A stretch of 64,000 bases of DNA from positions 81,075,512 through 81,139,511 of the forward strand of contig CM046876.1 of assembly GCA_025667525.1 (NCBI GenBank), read 5' to 3'. Position 1 is the stretch's first letter, and each line of letters begins with the position of its first letter. The notes under the pieces were generated by a model, which ran no database searches, had not been told where the DNA came from, and saw only the letters and a program-made list of their open reading frames with translations. The translations under genes were made by a program, and so were the position numbers. This document shows, in pieces, positions 46,926 to 57,408 of this stretch. This DNA comes from Glebionis coronaria. Taxonomy: Eukaryota; Streptophyta; Magnoliopsida; Asterales; Asteraceae.

Positions 46926-47381
46926 GGGCACCAAGTTTGTGAGCTAAGGTGACATGCTACACAAAGGTTAGTAGAAAGGAAAGAAACACCAATGTATATA
47001 TGATCACTACCTACTAAGTAACTTGAGAGGGAGAAAGAGAAGAAATCTGAAATTAGAAGCAAGTATTTTGCTAAGTATGTCCAAAGAGGTAATTGACAAA
47101 ATCAAACTTCAATTTAATGAAGATGATAAGCTTGTCAATGGTTTTAAGTTTAGAATTGATGGAATCACCCATAAGCAATTGTAAAAAATAAACCATGATC
47201 AACTAAAAATAGAACTAATGAAATAACACACAAACAACATAAAGGTTACATAAAAGAAAAGACACAACAAAGAAGATAGTCATACACACAATATGAGTAT
47301 CTAAAAGCAATACATATGGAAAGTAAACCACTAAGCATAAGCTAGTCTAATAGTGATAGTTTTCCAAGATTGCTTAAAAAA

Positions 47382-47940
47382 AGACTCTAAAAAGACGACG
47401 ATGCATCATTCGAAGTTTTGTCCATCGGAAAGAAAACTTGAAATAGGAGGTCGAGTGAGGAGGATTTCAAGAAAATTTAACTTCTCATACACATGAGCAA
47501 GTTCAATTTGTTGAAATCGACAACAAGCACACGAGGATCCATGATGCAACACAAAATCGTTTGATGGGGGTATGGCATCAAACTTAGGGTTTGGTGGTGG
47601 TGGGGTTATGGGTTTGGGAATGTTTTCACAATGCCTTGTGAGGTTTGGGAAGGTTGAAAGGACATTGAGTTGAGGGGTGTTGAAGAATTGTGGTGGTGGG
47701 GGAACATTTTATTTTGCTCCGATGATGGGGTTTATGGTATAAGTCTCATTCCAATACTTGATTGGAGAGAAGGTAGGGTTTTTGGGTGGTTTGGAGGAAG
47801 ATGGTTCATTCTTCTTAACCCAAATAGGTCGAACCGAGATTTTCGGTTTCTTTGAAAGCTTGGATGAGGAAGCTTTGGGTGAGTGGGGTTGTGACAAAGA
47901 AATGTCAAGGTTAAGAATGTAGGAGTTAGGCATTGTGAGA
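47382..47940 (-). pseudogene. E' ORF c, broken
   Basis: Same Pro-rich ORF as E 28935-29462, start MPNSYILN at about 47938, stopped early by a TAA at about 47709-47711 (GAA in E), so the HGSSCACC end is not reached in frame. The remainder is readable to about 47405. Otherwise collinear with E. Confidence 0.6.
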
Positions 47941-48194
47941 GTGTGAGAATAAAATCTCAAGGTTGTGTGAGAATGAATTATCAAGGTTGGGAAGGTGTGA
48001 GAATGAAATCTCAAGGTTGTGTGAGAATGAATTCTCAAGGTTGGGGTATAAGTAAAATGTAATCAAGGTAAATTTGAATTCAAAATGTGAAGTGTCAAGG
48101 AATGTTTAGCCAATTTGAGTAAACAAGGAATCTTGATAGGGTATAGGGTTTTAAAAGTTTCGACCAAAAATTTGTCAAAAGCCACTTACTGTCC

Positions 48195-48260
48195 GCGGTA
48201 CCTTATAAGGACCGGCAGTTCCTTACCACTTAAGGAACCGCGGGACTTTAAGGAACCGCG
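48195..48260. repeat. GC-rich palindromic module 2 of E'
   Basis: Counterpart of 29725-29790. CGCGGTACCTTATAAGGACC is closer to a perfect palindrome here than in E. Confidence 0.8.
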
Positions 48261-48701
48261 TCCAGTGGACTTGAAACCATGTTTTTCCAGGGTTTTGGGA
48301 AAAACTAAGACTTTTTCAAAAAGTTGCAAATCTTGGAATTTAACCTCTATTAGCACCAAATTATGCTAGGGTTGCATAAAGCAACACATTCACAAAGAAT
48401 GTCTTGACAAAGGGTGACAAAATATTTGAATATCATTTTGAACCAATTTTAGTCAAGTTTATAGAGGTTGTGATAGATTTAGGTTCAATTTTAATTTCAA
48501 ATTAAAGTTGATTAATGTGCACATAAGGATAGAAACACATAAAACTAAATCCATAGATCAACAACATCAAACACTCATGAAGGAAGCAAGTACAATGACA
48601 AATAAAACTAACTAATACATGGCTAGCTTAATATTAAATCTAGATGAGTTGTCTTCTTTGGCTTGGTTTTATTGAAAACACTTATTAAGAAAACTTGTCA
48701 T

Positions 48702-49400
48702 TCATCTCCTAGGAGGAGGCATGGAGAACAAGGCAAGCAAGAACTCTTGAAACCTCCTATGTAGTCCAAACATATCCATCCTAAGGTTATGGATGATGTA
48801 GTGGTTGTAAAGACAACATGGACAACTAGGACCATGTGTTTATTGAAACCCATAGTATGGATCACCCAAAAGGAGGGAAAGTGGAACACCAAAAATTGGA
48901 ATGTTTGAGTTGGGTGGAGGTGGAGGAGGCATGTTCTCCAAGGTTGAAGTGGGTGAGAGTGGAGGCATGTTCCCTAAAGGGGAAATGGGTGAGTGTGGAA
49001 GTATGTTCTCCAAGGTTGGTGAAATGGGTGAGTTTGGAGGGGTAAATGGTGAACTCACCAAAGTGTCGTCAAAGTCATTCTCAAAAGGAATGATTTGGAT
49101 TGGTTGGGGCTGTGAGGTCACATCCAAGGGTGCACTTGGAGTAAAGGGTGAAGAGAGCTCATTCATTCTTGAGTTGAATGAAGAGGAGGTAGAACCAATG
49201 GAGTGGTTAGTACCATGGGTGGATGATGTCTTACATGGTGCAAGAGGTGGGGAAGGTGATGAAGAAATGAGGATATGAACCATCTCATTCTTAGGTGTGT
49301 GGAAGGGTGAGGAGTTAGGCTTGGCTACCTTAATGCTTATTTTGAGTGTTTTCCTTAGGGTGGAGGTCTTGGAAGTGTTTGAGGTTTTGGTACACACCAT
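48702..49400 (-). pseudogene. E' ORF b, broken
   Basis: Same as E 30232-30930 with ATG at 49398-49400. It is stopped at about 48840-48842 (TAA where E has CAA) right before the HGPSCPCC motif. The C-terminal part stays readable to about 48702. Pro-rich repeats retained. Confidence 0.65.
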
Positions 49401-49644
49401 GGTTGAAAAGGGTGGTTTAAGGGTTAGGGAAGGATGTTTTGATGTGTGAAGAACATGACTAACAAGGTGGGTTTAAATGGGTGAGGGGATGATTCAAACT
49501 AGTAATGGGTTAATATCATTTTAGGTGAATAATGAATTTTGGTAACCTAGTTTAGGAAATGTGCAGTTTATTACAGAAAATCATGCAGTGTTTACACAGA
49601 ATTAAGAAAATAGTGTAAAGCAAAAGATGTTGTCGTGCACAGTG

Positions 49645-49715
49645 GCCGGCGGTTCCTTATCTAGGACCGGCGGTTCCTTATCGATAAGGATCCGCGGGTC
49701 GATATGGAACCGCGG
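49645..49715. repeat. GC-rich palindromic module 3 of E'
   Basis: Counterpart of 31175-31243, with GGCCGGCGGTTCCTTATC, a second GGCGGTTCCTTATCGATAAG half and ATATGGAACCGCGG. Confidence 0.85.
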
Positions 49716-50004
49716 CCAGAGGGCTTTCAAAAATTTCACATCCCAAATTTTGATAAACCCAAATTTTTACCAAAAGATTCACAAGCCAAAGTTAACTACA
49801 GATCATAATCTAATAAGCTAACTATCAAAAGGCATGCACAAAGCTATGTTAATCACAAACATCATGGCATAAACAATATTAAGGATCAAAATAGATAACA
49901 ATCCAAACATGTAGCATAAGTTAATACACATTCAAGATAATAAAAAAATATTGTTCAACATTACATGTTTACCAACATGTATTCTTTGAAAAACATCAAA
50001 GCTT

Positions 50005-51041
50005 TCACCTTCTCTTCTTCCCCAATCCCTTTATCATATTCCCCAAGAGCTTGAAACCCTTCCTTGACTCAACCCGGTGTTCATGCAATTCACCTCTAGT
50101 CCTAAGATTTTCACGGTATAGATGCTCCATGTTAAGATCTTCCGGTACTTCACTAGAGGAGTGATGAGGTGGGGGAGCTAAGTCTTCAAATTTATCCTCG
50201 AATGGACTTGAGGATGGATGGGAATTACATGAAGAGTGTAAATGAGAACTAGTACCGTCGCCATCACCATCACTTGTTGGCATTTGGGTGTCCTCATCAT
50301 CCATCTCTTGATGATAGGATTTTCGTGAACCTCGGTCACTTCTAGGCTTTCGTTCATATATCTCTTGAAAAGATAACATAACCCGTTGAACTGGGTGAAA
50401 CCGAGAAAGATCGAGATGAGTAAAATCTTCACCAACCCTTCTAAAAAGGCGATTAAGAAGCATAGCATAGGGAAGGTTTGTTTTGGGTTTGGAAAGAGCA
50501 TAATTTATACGTCGAGCGATGTAGAATGCTAAACTGTACTCGGTTGATGTAAAGATGAAAAACAATATATGCACCATACACGCCGGGATATGATCTCGGT
50601 TTCCACCAACACAAAACACATTCTCCCTAAGGCTGTTAGCCCATTGGACCATGAAATCCTTAAGTTCGCTTGAGAGCACTTCATAGCGATTCACATTTCG
50701 CACATTAGTATGAAGGCTTCTCACAACGTTTCCATCACGCTCTTTCGAGATGATATCAAGGATGAAATTTAGATCAACTTCGGTGATGTCATCTAAAGGT
50801 TTATCGTTGGACTCCACGAGAGGATCAAGTCTCCATTTGTCCGTAAAACGACAAGTGCCTCTATATGTCACACCAAGAATATCACCAAAATCATCGAGGG
50901 AATATTGAATGATTTGATCATTCAACATGAAACGAATAAAGATTTGGCCATTGATTTCGAGCATGGAGTAGGTGCTAAAGAATTCAAGAAGAAACAAGGG
51001 ATAAATTTCTTCGTCTATGAAGAGCAAGCAATCAAATCCAA
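50005..51041 (-). CDS. E' ORF a, 5'-truncated but open
   Basis: Open version of E's ORF a, lacking its first ~60 codons. Blocks: LLEFFSTYSMLEINGQIFIR, SLDDFGDILGVTYRGTC, RENVFCVGGNRDHIPACMVH, KPKTNLPYAMLLNRLFRRV, RKPRSDRGSRKSYH, acidic Ser-rich stretch and KGLGKKRR end. The reading frame continues past the junction at 51042 into the antisense of the neighbouring copia spacer up to 51117, giving a chance chimeric start of ~25 codons. It resembles the Athila ORF1 / plant transposon protein group; role unknown. Confidence 0.65.
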
Positions 51042-53173
51042 GTATTTTTCCAAGCGTTGTTGTGACCAATTTAGAATCTGACATGGCTTTGGCAAACATT
51101 GACAAGAATATAGCCATTGGGCGTTGATGGGTTATTTTTTACCGTTGACACTCAATGGGACCTACCCAGTTGTTACTTTTTGACGAATTTTTGGGCCGTA
51201 ATTTTGGGAGCAGATAACTTTCAATTAATGCATGAGATAAACTTATTTCTTTTCAATATTTTCATGATTGTATTTTGAAAATAGTTGCCTAATTTTTGAC
51301 CAATCACATGCATTTTTCTCTCCTATATATTTAGCTCCTATTTTTAAACAGGGTACCTATCATTCTTGTCTAACAATATTTTCTCCTATAATTCATCTTT
51401 ATCAATCATTGAAACAGCTTTCAACAATGGAACCAAAACTAAAACCAAGTGATTTGGAATTGGGATTCAGGAGTCAACATAACATGATAGCATATTTGGA
51501 CACTGATGATAGTCTGTTTCCCCAATACACACAGATGGTGGCGTATTTGAATGCATCCCCAATTAGGTATGCTCTTTCTCATGCTCCTCTCATCCCTGTC
51601 ACACATATTAAGCAGTTTTGGAACAGTGTTAGTTCCTCAACAGTTAATAATGTGACTACATTATCATCTATTGTTCATGGGCGCACATGGGTGGTTACTA
51701 TATCTTTGGTTCGCCAAGCTTTGCATCTTGATGATGCAGATGGTATAACCACGCTCCCCATTCATGAAATAGAACAAGGACTAAGGGCTTTGGGTTATCC
51801 TTTCCCTGATGAGGGAACTTTAAACAAATATCATAAACAGGAGTTTCCCCCAGCCTGGAAGTACCTGATACATGTCCTCTTACAATGTTTGAGTCCCAAG
51901 TGTACTACACACAATGAGATCAATAGATCTATTGCTAGTGCTATTGTGTGCATTGCTACTGGGCAAAAGTTTAATTATTCTAAAATGATTTTTAAGGGCA
52001 TGTGTAAAAACAAAGGGAATAAGATGACATTAACTTATCCCATATTTTTACAAATGGTTTTTGATGTCCAAAATTACTGCACAAGGGATCATGATGATTT
52101 TTATGAGATCCCTATGCTAAAGAAAGCTATTTTTACAAAGATGAACTCACCCCCTCACCGTGACTTACCCCTCACCCCAGCTATGATTATTGTCATTGAA
52201 GCAGCACAACCCCAACCAGACCCACAACCCCATCTTGACCCAATACCTGAACCTTTACCTTCACCACAACACATGCAAATGGACCAAGAACCCTTCGACG
52301 TTGACACATTAAATGTTGGTGTTGACATGCCTAATACAAACGTTGACACCAATCCTTCACAGACCCAAACACCCCTTAACCAACCCACATCCACCCAATC
52401 CACATCATCTTCTACCCACCATAATATAGGTTGCAAAAACACCAAAGGACTACTGGAGTGTTCTACTCTAGTGGTCCTAGCCATGTAGTAGAGAGAACCA
52501 CCACCACAAGTGTGGTTGGTGCTATGGATGAGGATGGGACTATTGGTTCTGGCTTAGAAGCTGGCTAAGACAGTCCTAATATCTTTAAGACCTCATCCAT
52601 GCCCCATGAGTCTAACTTGGGAGGTCAAATACCCATTTTAGAGGAGGGCAGATTGGAACCAATGACATTAATAGAATTGAAGGCTATCTGCATTAGCTTG
52701 CAAAAGCAAAATGCAGACTTGGTACAAATTGTCAGTACGCAAGGCCTTGAACTCAAGCAATTGAGGGAGAGGATTGTTATTTTGGAAAATGCTAGCACAA
52801 GGCGTGGGATGGAGGAATCTTCCAAAGGGGAGGATGAGCAGATTAATGTGAGTGATAAGGGCTCACATGATGGTGAATCTTTGGGTGTTGCTGAGGCCCT
52901 AACTAGTTTGAAGAAACAACCAGGTTTTGATACGTCTCTAGTTACTCCTACAAACTTAAACTTGTCTTAGATAGGTAACTTGGGCGTAGACAAACAAGAT
53001 TTGAACGTTGACATGAGTAAATTGAGCGCTGACAAAGCATATTTGAGCGTTGACAGACCTGCACATGAGGTTGATGTATTCCAGTCATCATCCATCATCA
53101 AAGAAGTTTCTTCACAGGTATTACCATATTCCTTACCCACCATTGATCCATTAGATAAGGGTAAGGGTATTAT
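51042..53173 (+). mobile_element. Copia A/B-family fragment with third ORF
   Basis: Matches the B spacer and ORF3 from about 21917 to 24092, with motif units near 51050-51130, the TATA-like site at 51324 and ORF3. It begins abruptly at E' and ends at the Athila element G. Since A lacks its distal half, this could be the far end of A after loss of A's integrase/RT, or a third insertion. The window cannot decide. Confidence 0.8.
51427..53173 (+). pseudogene. Third ORF of A/B-family fragment, broken
   Basis: ATG 51427 (MEPKLKPSDLELGF) in the same leader context (CTTTCAACAATGG) as B. The N-terminal domain is intact for about 350 codons (RYALSHAPLIPVTHIKQFW, FPPAWKYLIHVLLQCLSPKC). The frame is lost near 52420 after the Gln/Thr/Ser linker. 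It is readable again from 52599 and interrupted by TAG near 52968. Next is a perfect four-unit array of the 21-bp motif (52984, 53005, 53026, 53047), which reads as a 7-residue repeat GVDKQDL/NVDMSKL/SADKAYL/SVDRPAH. The gene is cut at 53174 by G. Confidence 0.8.
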
Positions 53174-53604
53174 GGTTAATAAGTGTGAAAACACTTATCC
53201 TTTTACCGCTTATTTCCAATAATAACAAGACCAAAACGTGTGATTTATGTCATAAAAGTCGGAATTATGCGTGGTTTGTGTTTTTATTGTGTTTTAGGAC
53301 CAAAAGATTAAAAAGGAAGAAAACACGGTCTTTCACGGGCTTTTATCGAAGAAAACGGGAAAAGACGAAGTCAAAAGATCATGAGTGCAAAAAGAACGGA
53401 AGTCCAAGACCTATTCTAAAGATTTATAGAAGAACAAGTCTAAAGACGGAAGTTAATGAAGTCGAAAAACTCGAGTCTAAATAAATGAAGAAATGTTAAG
53501 ACGAGTTTAATTAATCCCGAGACGACATCGAGAAAGACAAAGAATTAAAGTCGAGTCGAGAAGGAAAAGAAAGAAGAAAGCACCACACATGCCTCCCACT
53601 TCCC

Positions 53605-53612
53605 TATAAATA
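53605..53612 (+). promoter_or_regulatory. TATA-like box in G LTR
   Basis: TATAAATA in TCCCTATAAATACCC, followed by two copies of CTAATCACATTA and a pyrimidine-rich stretch; typical core-promoter look. Confidence 0.55.
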
Positions 53613-54224
53613 CCCTCCTAATCACATTAGTCCTAATCACATTAGGAGGGGGTTAGCTAGTTTTATTTTTAAGTTTTCTTTCTAGTTTTAGAGAGAGAAA
53701 GTTCTAAACTTTCTCTCACCAAGTTTTTCATTCTTCCTTTTTTTAAGCTTTCTTCATTCTTGCATTTGGATTACATCTATCTAATTCAAGTTAAGTTTTT
53801 TGTTCTTTAATCTCTTTCTACCTTTCTTTATTTACTTGTTCTTAATCCGAAAGTTTATGGTTAATCTGAATAGTTCTTGATTCGTTTTGATTGTGGTGGT
53901 ATTTCGTGATTAACAAGTTAATTTTTCTTATACTACATATGCTGTTGGACGAATAAGCTTTAAGCTCTTCATGCTTATTGGCTTATTTGATTGATTGGCT
54001 TATTTACTCTTTAAGTTTTTCTCAAAAGATTTATTGTTTTTAAATCCGTCTCATGAAGTTTGAATGTTCTAGGTTTCAAAAGTTTTATAATTTGCGTTTA
54101 TTTACTCTTTCATAAGTTTGAAAAAGGCTTATCGGTTACTACTTATTAGTTGGAGCTTATTTCCCTTTTGGACGCCTCTGCCATCTTAAGAGGGTTTTAC
54201 TTGGTCTTGATTTGATTACGATTG

Positions 54225-54620
54225 CATAGGGTGCGATCAGTTTGTTACTTCCCTAGTGCGATCCTTGCCTACGATCACTTCTTGCGATCTGGGTGTGATC
54301 GGTTCTCTCCCTTTTGCTTTGATCGCATTGATTGCGATTGGTTGGTTACGATCCGGAACCACGATCTAAGACCACGATCCCGCATTGCGATCGTGGTTGC
54401 GATCTGGTAGTACGATCGCTCTTCATCGTACTAGTGAGTACGATCAGATCTCTTCTGTTGAATTCGCCTTGAGTGCGATTGGTAGTTACGATCTCCACAT
54501 TGCGAACAGGTTGCGATTGGTGGGTACGATCCCATTGCGATCAGGTTACGATGGTAGGTTACGATAGTGTGTCACGATGGAGCATTGCGATAGGATGGCT
54601 GCGATCTGAGTGCGATCGCA
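54225..54620. repeat. RCGAT motif array in Athila LTR
   Basis: 24 plus-strand copies of ACGAT or GCGAT in about 390 bp, most as TACGATC, TGCGATC or CACGATC, plus a few variants and reverse-strand copies (TGATCGC). Spacing is irregular (about 8-30 bp), so it is not a simple tandem repeat. No ORF is supported here. Confidence 0.85.
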
Positions 54621-54960
54621 GTGCATCTTTCTTTTAGAACTTGTTCCATTTTTCTAAGTTTTCAAATTCACTTTTTCCCGCTTTTAGTCTTAGTAAATTG
54701 TAAACATCTCTTGTAGTTTTAAATCATTTACAATTTAGTTTCCAAAGTTTCAAACTTTCATTTGTAGTTTAATTCTAAGATTTCCATTTTCCTCAACGAC
54801 AACTTTAAACTACTTGCATTTAGACTAAAAATTAGATAACTAAACCAAACCATTCTCTCGTTCACCAAAAGACGATTGAGTCGCACTTTAGATCGGTAAT
54901 CAATTCGAAAAGACTTGGGACTACAAGATTTTATACTTGGTTGCAAATTCAAGTATTAAA

Positions 54961-54975
54961 TGGCGCCGCTGCCGG
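54961..54975 (+). promoter_or_regulatory. Primer binding site of element G (tRNA-Asp type)
   Basis: TGGCGCCGCTGCCGG, close to the TGGCGCCGTTGCCGG PBS usual in Athila elements. Confidence 0.85.
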
Positions 54976-55205
54976 CTCTTTTCGTTACGATTAAAGGTTT
55001 TTAGTGAGAGACGCATTGAATTTTGGGATCCGTTCTTTGAACGTTATTTTCCTCGCTTCAAAAAATTTCAAAAATCCTAAAAAATATAAAACTCTTCAAA
55101 AATACAAAAACATTAAAAAATCATAAAAAGCAATTCTTCTCCAAAAGTTTTGCACCAAAAAGATTATATAGATATTCTCTGTGTATATTTCTCTTCTGCA
55201 GGTGT

Positions 55206-57408
55206 ATGCGTAATAGATCTTCGAACTATTCTAAGCCCGATACTCGTGAAGATTTAGATATGTCTGGTGTTAATAACAACAATAACAACCCACCTCAACC
55301 CAATTTGAATAATAACAACAACAACAACAACAATGTCCTCCTACCTGATTTACGGACAATGGAGAAATTATGTCAACCCACCATGAACGGACGCGGAGGC
55401 CCGATTGCGCCGATGCACGTCACGGCTCAGGAGTTTTCGTTGAAGCATCACATGATCCAACAAGTGCAAACGAACCCATATCGTGGAATTCAAGATGATG
55501 ATGCCAACAAACACCTCGACAAATTCATTACCATCACCCAAAGTATGAAGTGCCCCGGTGTTTCTATGGATGACCTTCGCCTCCAACTCTTTCCCCACTC
55601 GCTTTCTCACCATGCCGAAAAATGGTTTGACCGTCTTCCCAAAAATTCTATTCATACGTGGAATGACAGGACTCAACGCTTTTTATCGCGCTACTTCCCA
55701 CCATCCATGGTCACAAGCCTTCGTAACCAAATTAGTGGATTCATGCAAGACAACGATGAATCGCTCTTCGATGCTTGGGAACGATACAATGATTTGATCG
55801 ACCGCTGTCCAAATCACAATATGCTCCCCGTCACTCTCATTGACACCTTCTACAATGGTCTCACTTTTCGTGATCGTGACACGATCAATGCCGCCACCGG
55901 TGGTACTTTTACGAAACGGAGACCGGAGGAGTGTAGAGAGGTGATTGAAAACATGACTACTCACCACAAGAATTGGGATTCATCCGCATCCTCAAGATCT
56001 AACTCGAGAGTCAATGTTTCTTCTACTACTTCCAATCCTGAAATGACTGAAATTTCTCGACAACTCGCTGAGATGAACAAGAATTTCATGGCCATGGCCA
56101 CAAACCACTTTCAACAAGCTAAAGCCGTTGCTATTGTGACACATGTGGTGGTCCTCATTCTTATAATGATTGTCCTTCTACCCAAGGCAATTTTTCTGAA
56201 AACGTTAACGCAGCTTATGGTACTTATCACACAGGAGGCTATCAAGCTCGCCCTCAAGGGGACCGTAGCTTGCTCAGTTATCGTTCAAACAATTATCTTG
56301 CTCCACCTGGTTTCCCTCCTGCAAACCAAAACCAACAACAAAGCTATAACCGAAACAACCAATCCCAACCTCGTGCTAACAATAAATATCAATCCCAAAG
56401 AAACCCATACCCAACTCAAGGAAATTCTCAAGCTTACCAAGCTCCATCTCTCAATCAACCGATGGTAGTGAGTCCAGACGTCGAGACGTTCATGAAGACT
56501 AATCGGGAGCTGGTGACGAATCTTCAGAGTCAAGTCATCAACTTGAAGGGCGAAATAACGAAACAAGGGAACGATATTCGAGCCGAGCTAAGGAATGATA
56601 TGGCAAAACAGAGCAATGAGATCCATGCCGACCTCAGAGATTCTTTCATCACTCAAGCGCTTAACATTCATGATATGATTGGTTCACTCATCCAAGGTAA
56701 TCAACCCTCTTCTTCGGGTACTCTTCCGAGTAATACCGTTGCGAATCCAAGAGGGGAGATGAAAGCAATCACCACTCGTAGTGGAAAAGGTTATACGGAA
56801 CCCGAGCTTCCTACACCTCCACCCGTGATTGTGAACAAGGAAAAAGAGCAACTTTCCTCACCTCCTTCACCTTCTATCCCCATTTCCCCACCACCCATGG
56901 TTGTGAGTGATCCTAGTCCCTTAAAGCCTTCTTCTTCATCCAATATACCTTATCCTTCAAGGTTGAGGAAAGAGAAGCAAAAGAGCAAGGATGATATTCA
57001 AGTTTCAAACTTTCTTAAAATGTTTAAACAACTGAATTTTAACATCTCCTTTGCCGAGGCTCTCGCTCACATGCCCAAATACGCTAAGATGTTTAAAGAT
57101 CTTCTAAGTGATAAGGAAAAGCTTCTTGACATTGCTCAGACCCAACTTAATGAGAACTGCTTTGCAGTGCTCTTAAGGAAATTACCCACCAAACTTGGTG
57201 ATCCGGGTCGCTTCTTGATTCCTTGCAACTTCCCGGGAGTAGAGAATTGCATGGCCCTAGCCGATCTAGGTGCCAGTATAAACTTAATGCCTTTAAGCGT
57301 TTGGAAGCAATTATCTCTCCCCGAGCTTGTCCCCACCAAAATGACTTTGGAATTAGCTAACCGTACGGTTGCCTATCCGGTGGGGATAGCCGAAGATGTC
57401 TTTGTTGG
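55206..57408 (+). pseudogene. Element G gag and protease, one frameshift
   Basis: ATG at 55206 (MRNRSSNYSKPD) after a 230-nt leader. Poly-Asn tracts (about residues 20-45) are encoded by AAC/AAT repeats. The retrotransposon gag core follows: LRLQLFPHSLSHHAEKWFDR, FLSRYFPPS, TLIDTFYNGL. A 1-nt loss near 56125 shifts the frame; in the next frame the zinc knuckle CDTCGGPHSYNDC appears at once (56131-56169), then a Gln/Asn-rich region, a coiled-coil-like stretch, Pro-rich linkers and the protease DLGASINLMP (near 57263). The gene is interrupted by H at 57409 within VFVGV, and the same frame resumes at 61014. It would form particles and process the polyprotein. Confidence 0.88.

Larger units (their letters stand above)
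45516..51041 (-). mobile_element. Element E' : second, truncated copy of E
   Basis: Collinear with 27187-28350 and 28351-32570 of E, same orientation, roughly 96-97% identical by eye. It begins inside the LTR (no outer end) and ends inside ORF a, where it joins copia third-ORF DNA at 51042. It keeps about 190 bp that E lost in two deletions, including the inner LTR end and a polypurine tract. It could be a separate insertion cut at both ends or a segmental duplication of E. Confidence 0.8.
53174..54960 (+). repeat. 5' LTR of element G
   Basis: About 1.79 kb between the end of copia homology (53173) and the PBS at 54961. Exact ends are uncertain: the left begins TGGTTAATAAGTGTG and the right ends AAGTATTAAA. 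A hairpin AAGTGTGAAAACACTT is near 53181. TATA-like box at 53605-53612. The second half carries the RCGAT array (54225-54620). Confidence 0.75.

Noticed and set aside
26858..51041. The two similar segments of E and E' as a pair of very long LTRs of one element
   Set aside because: Each copy has its own polypurine tracts and LTR inner end followed by ORFs, so they are two collinear element copies, not terminal repeats.
54225..54620. RCGAT array as CRISPR or a satellite
   Set aside because: The words are only 5-7 bp with irregular spacing and non-repeated intervals. The host is a plant.
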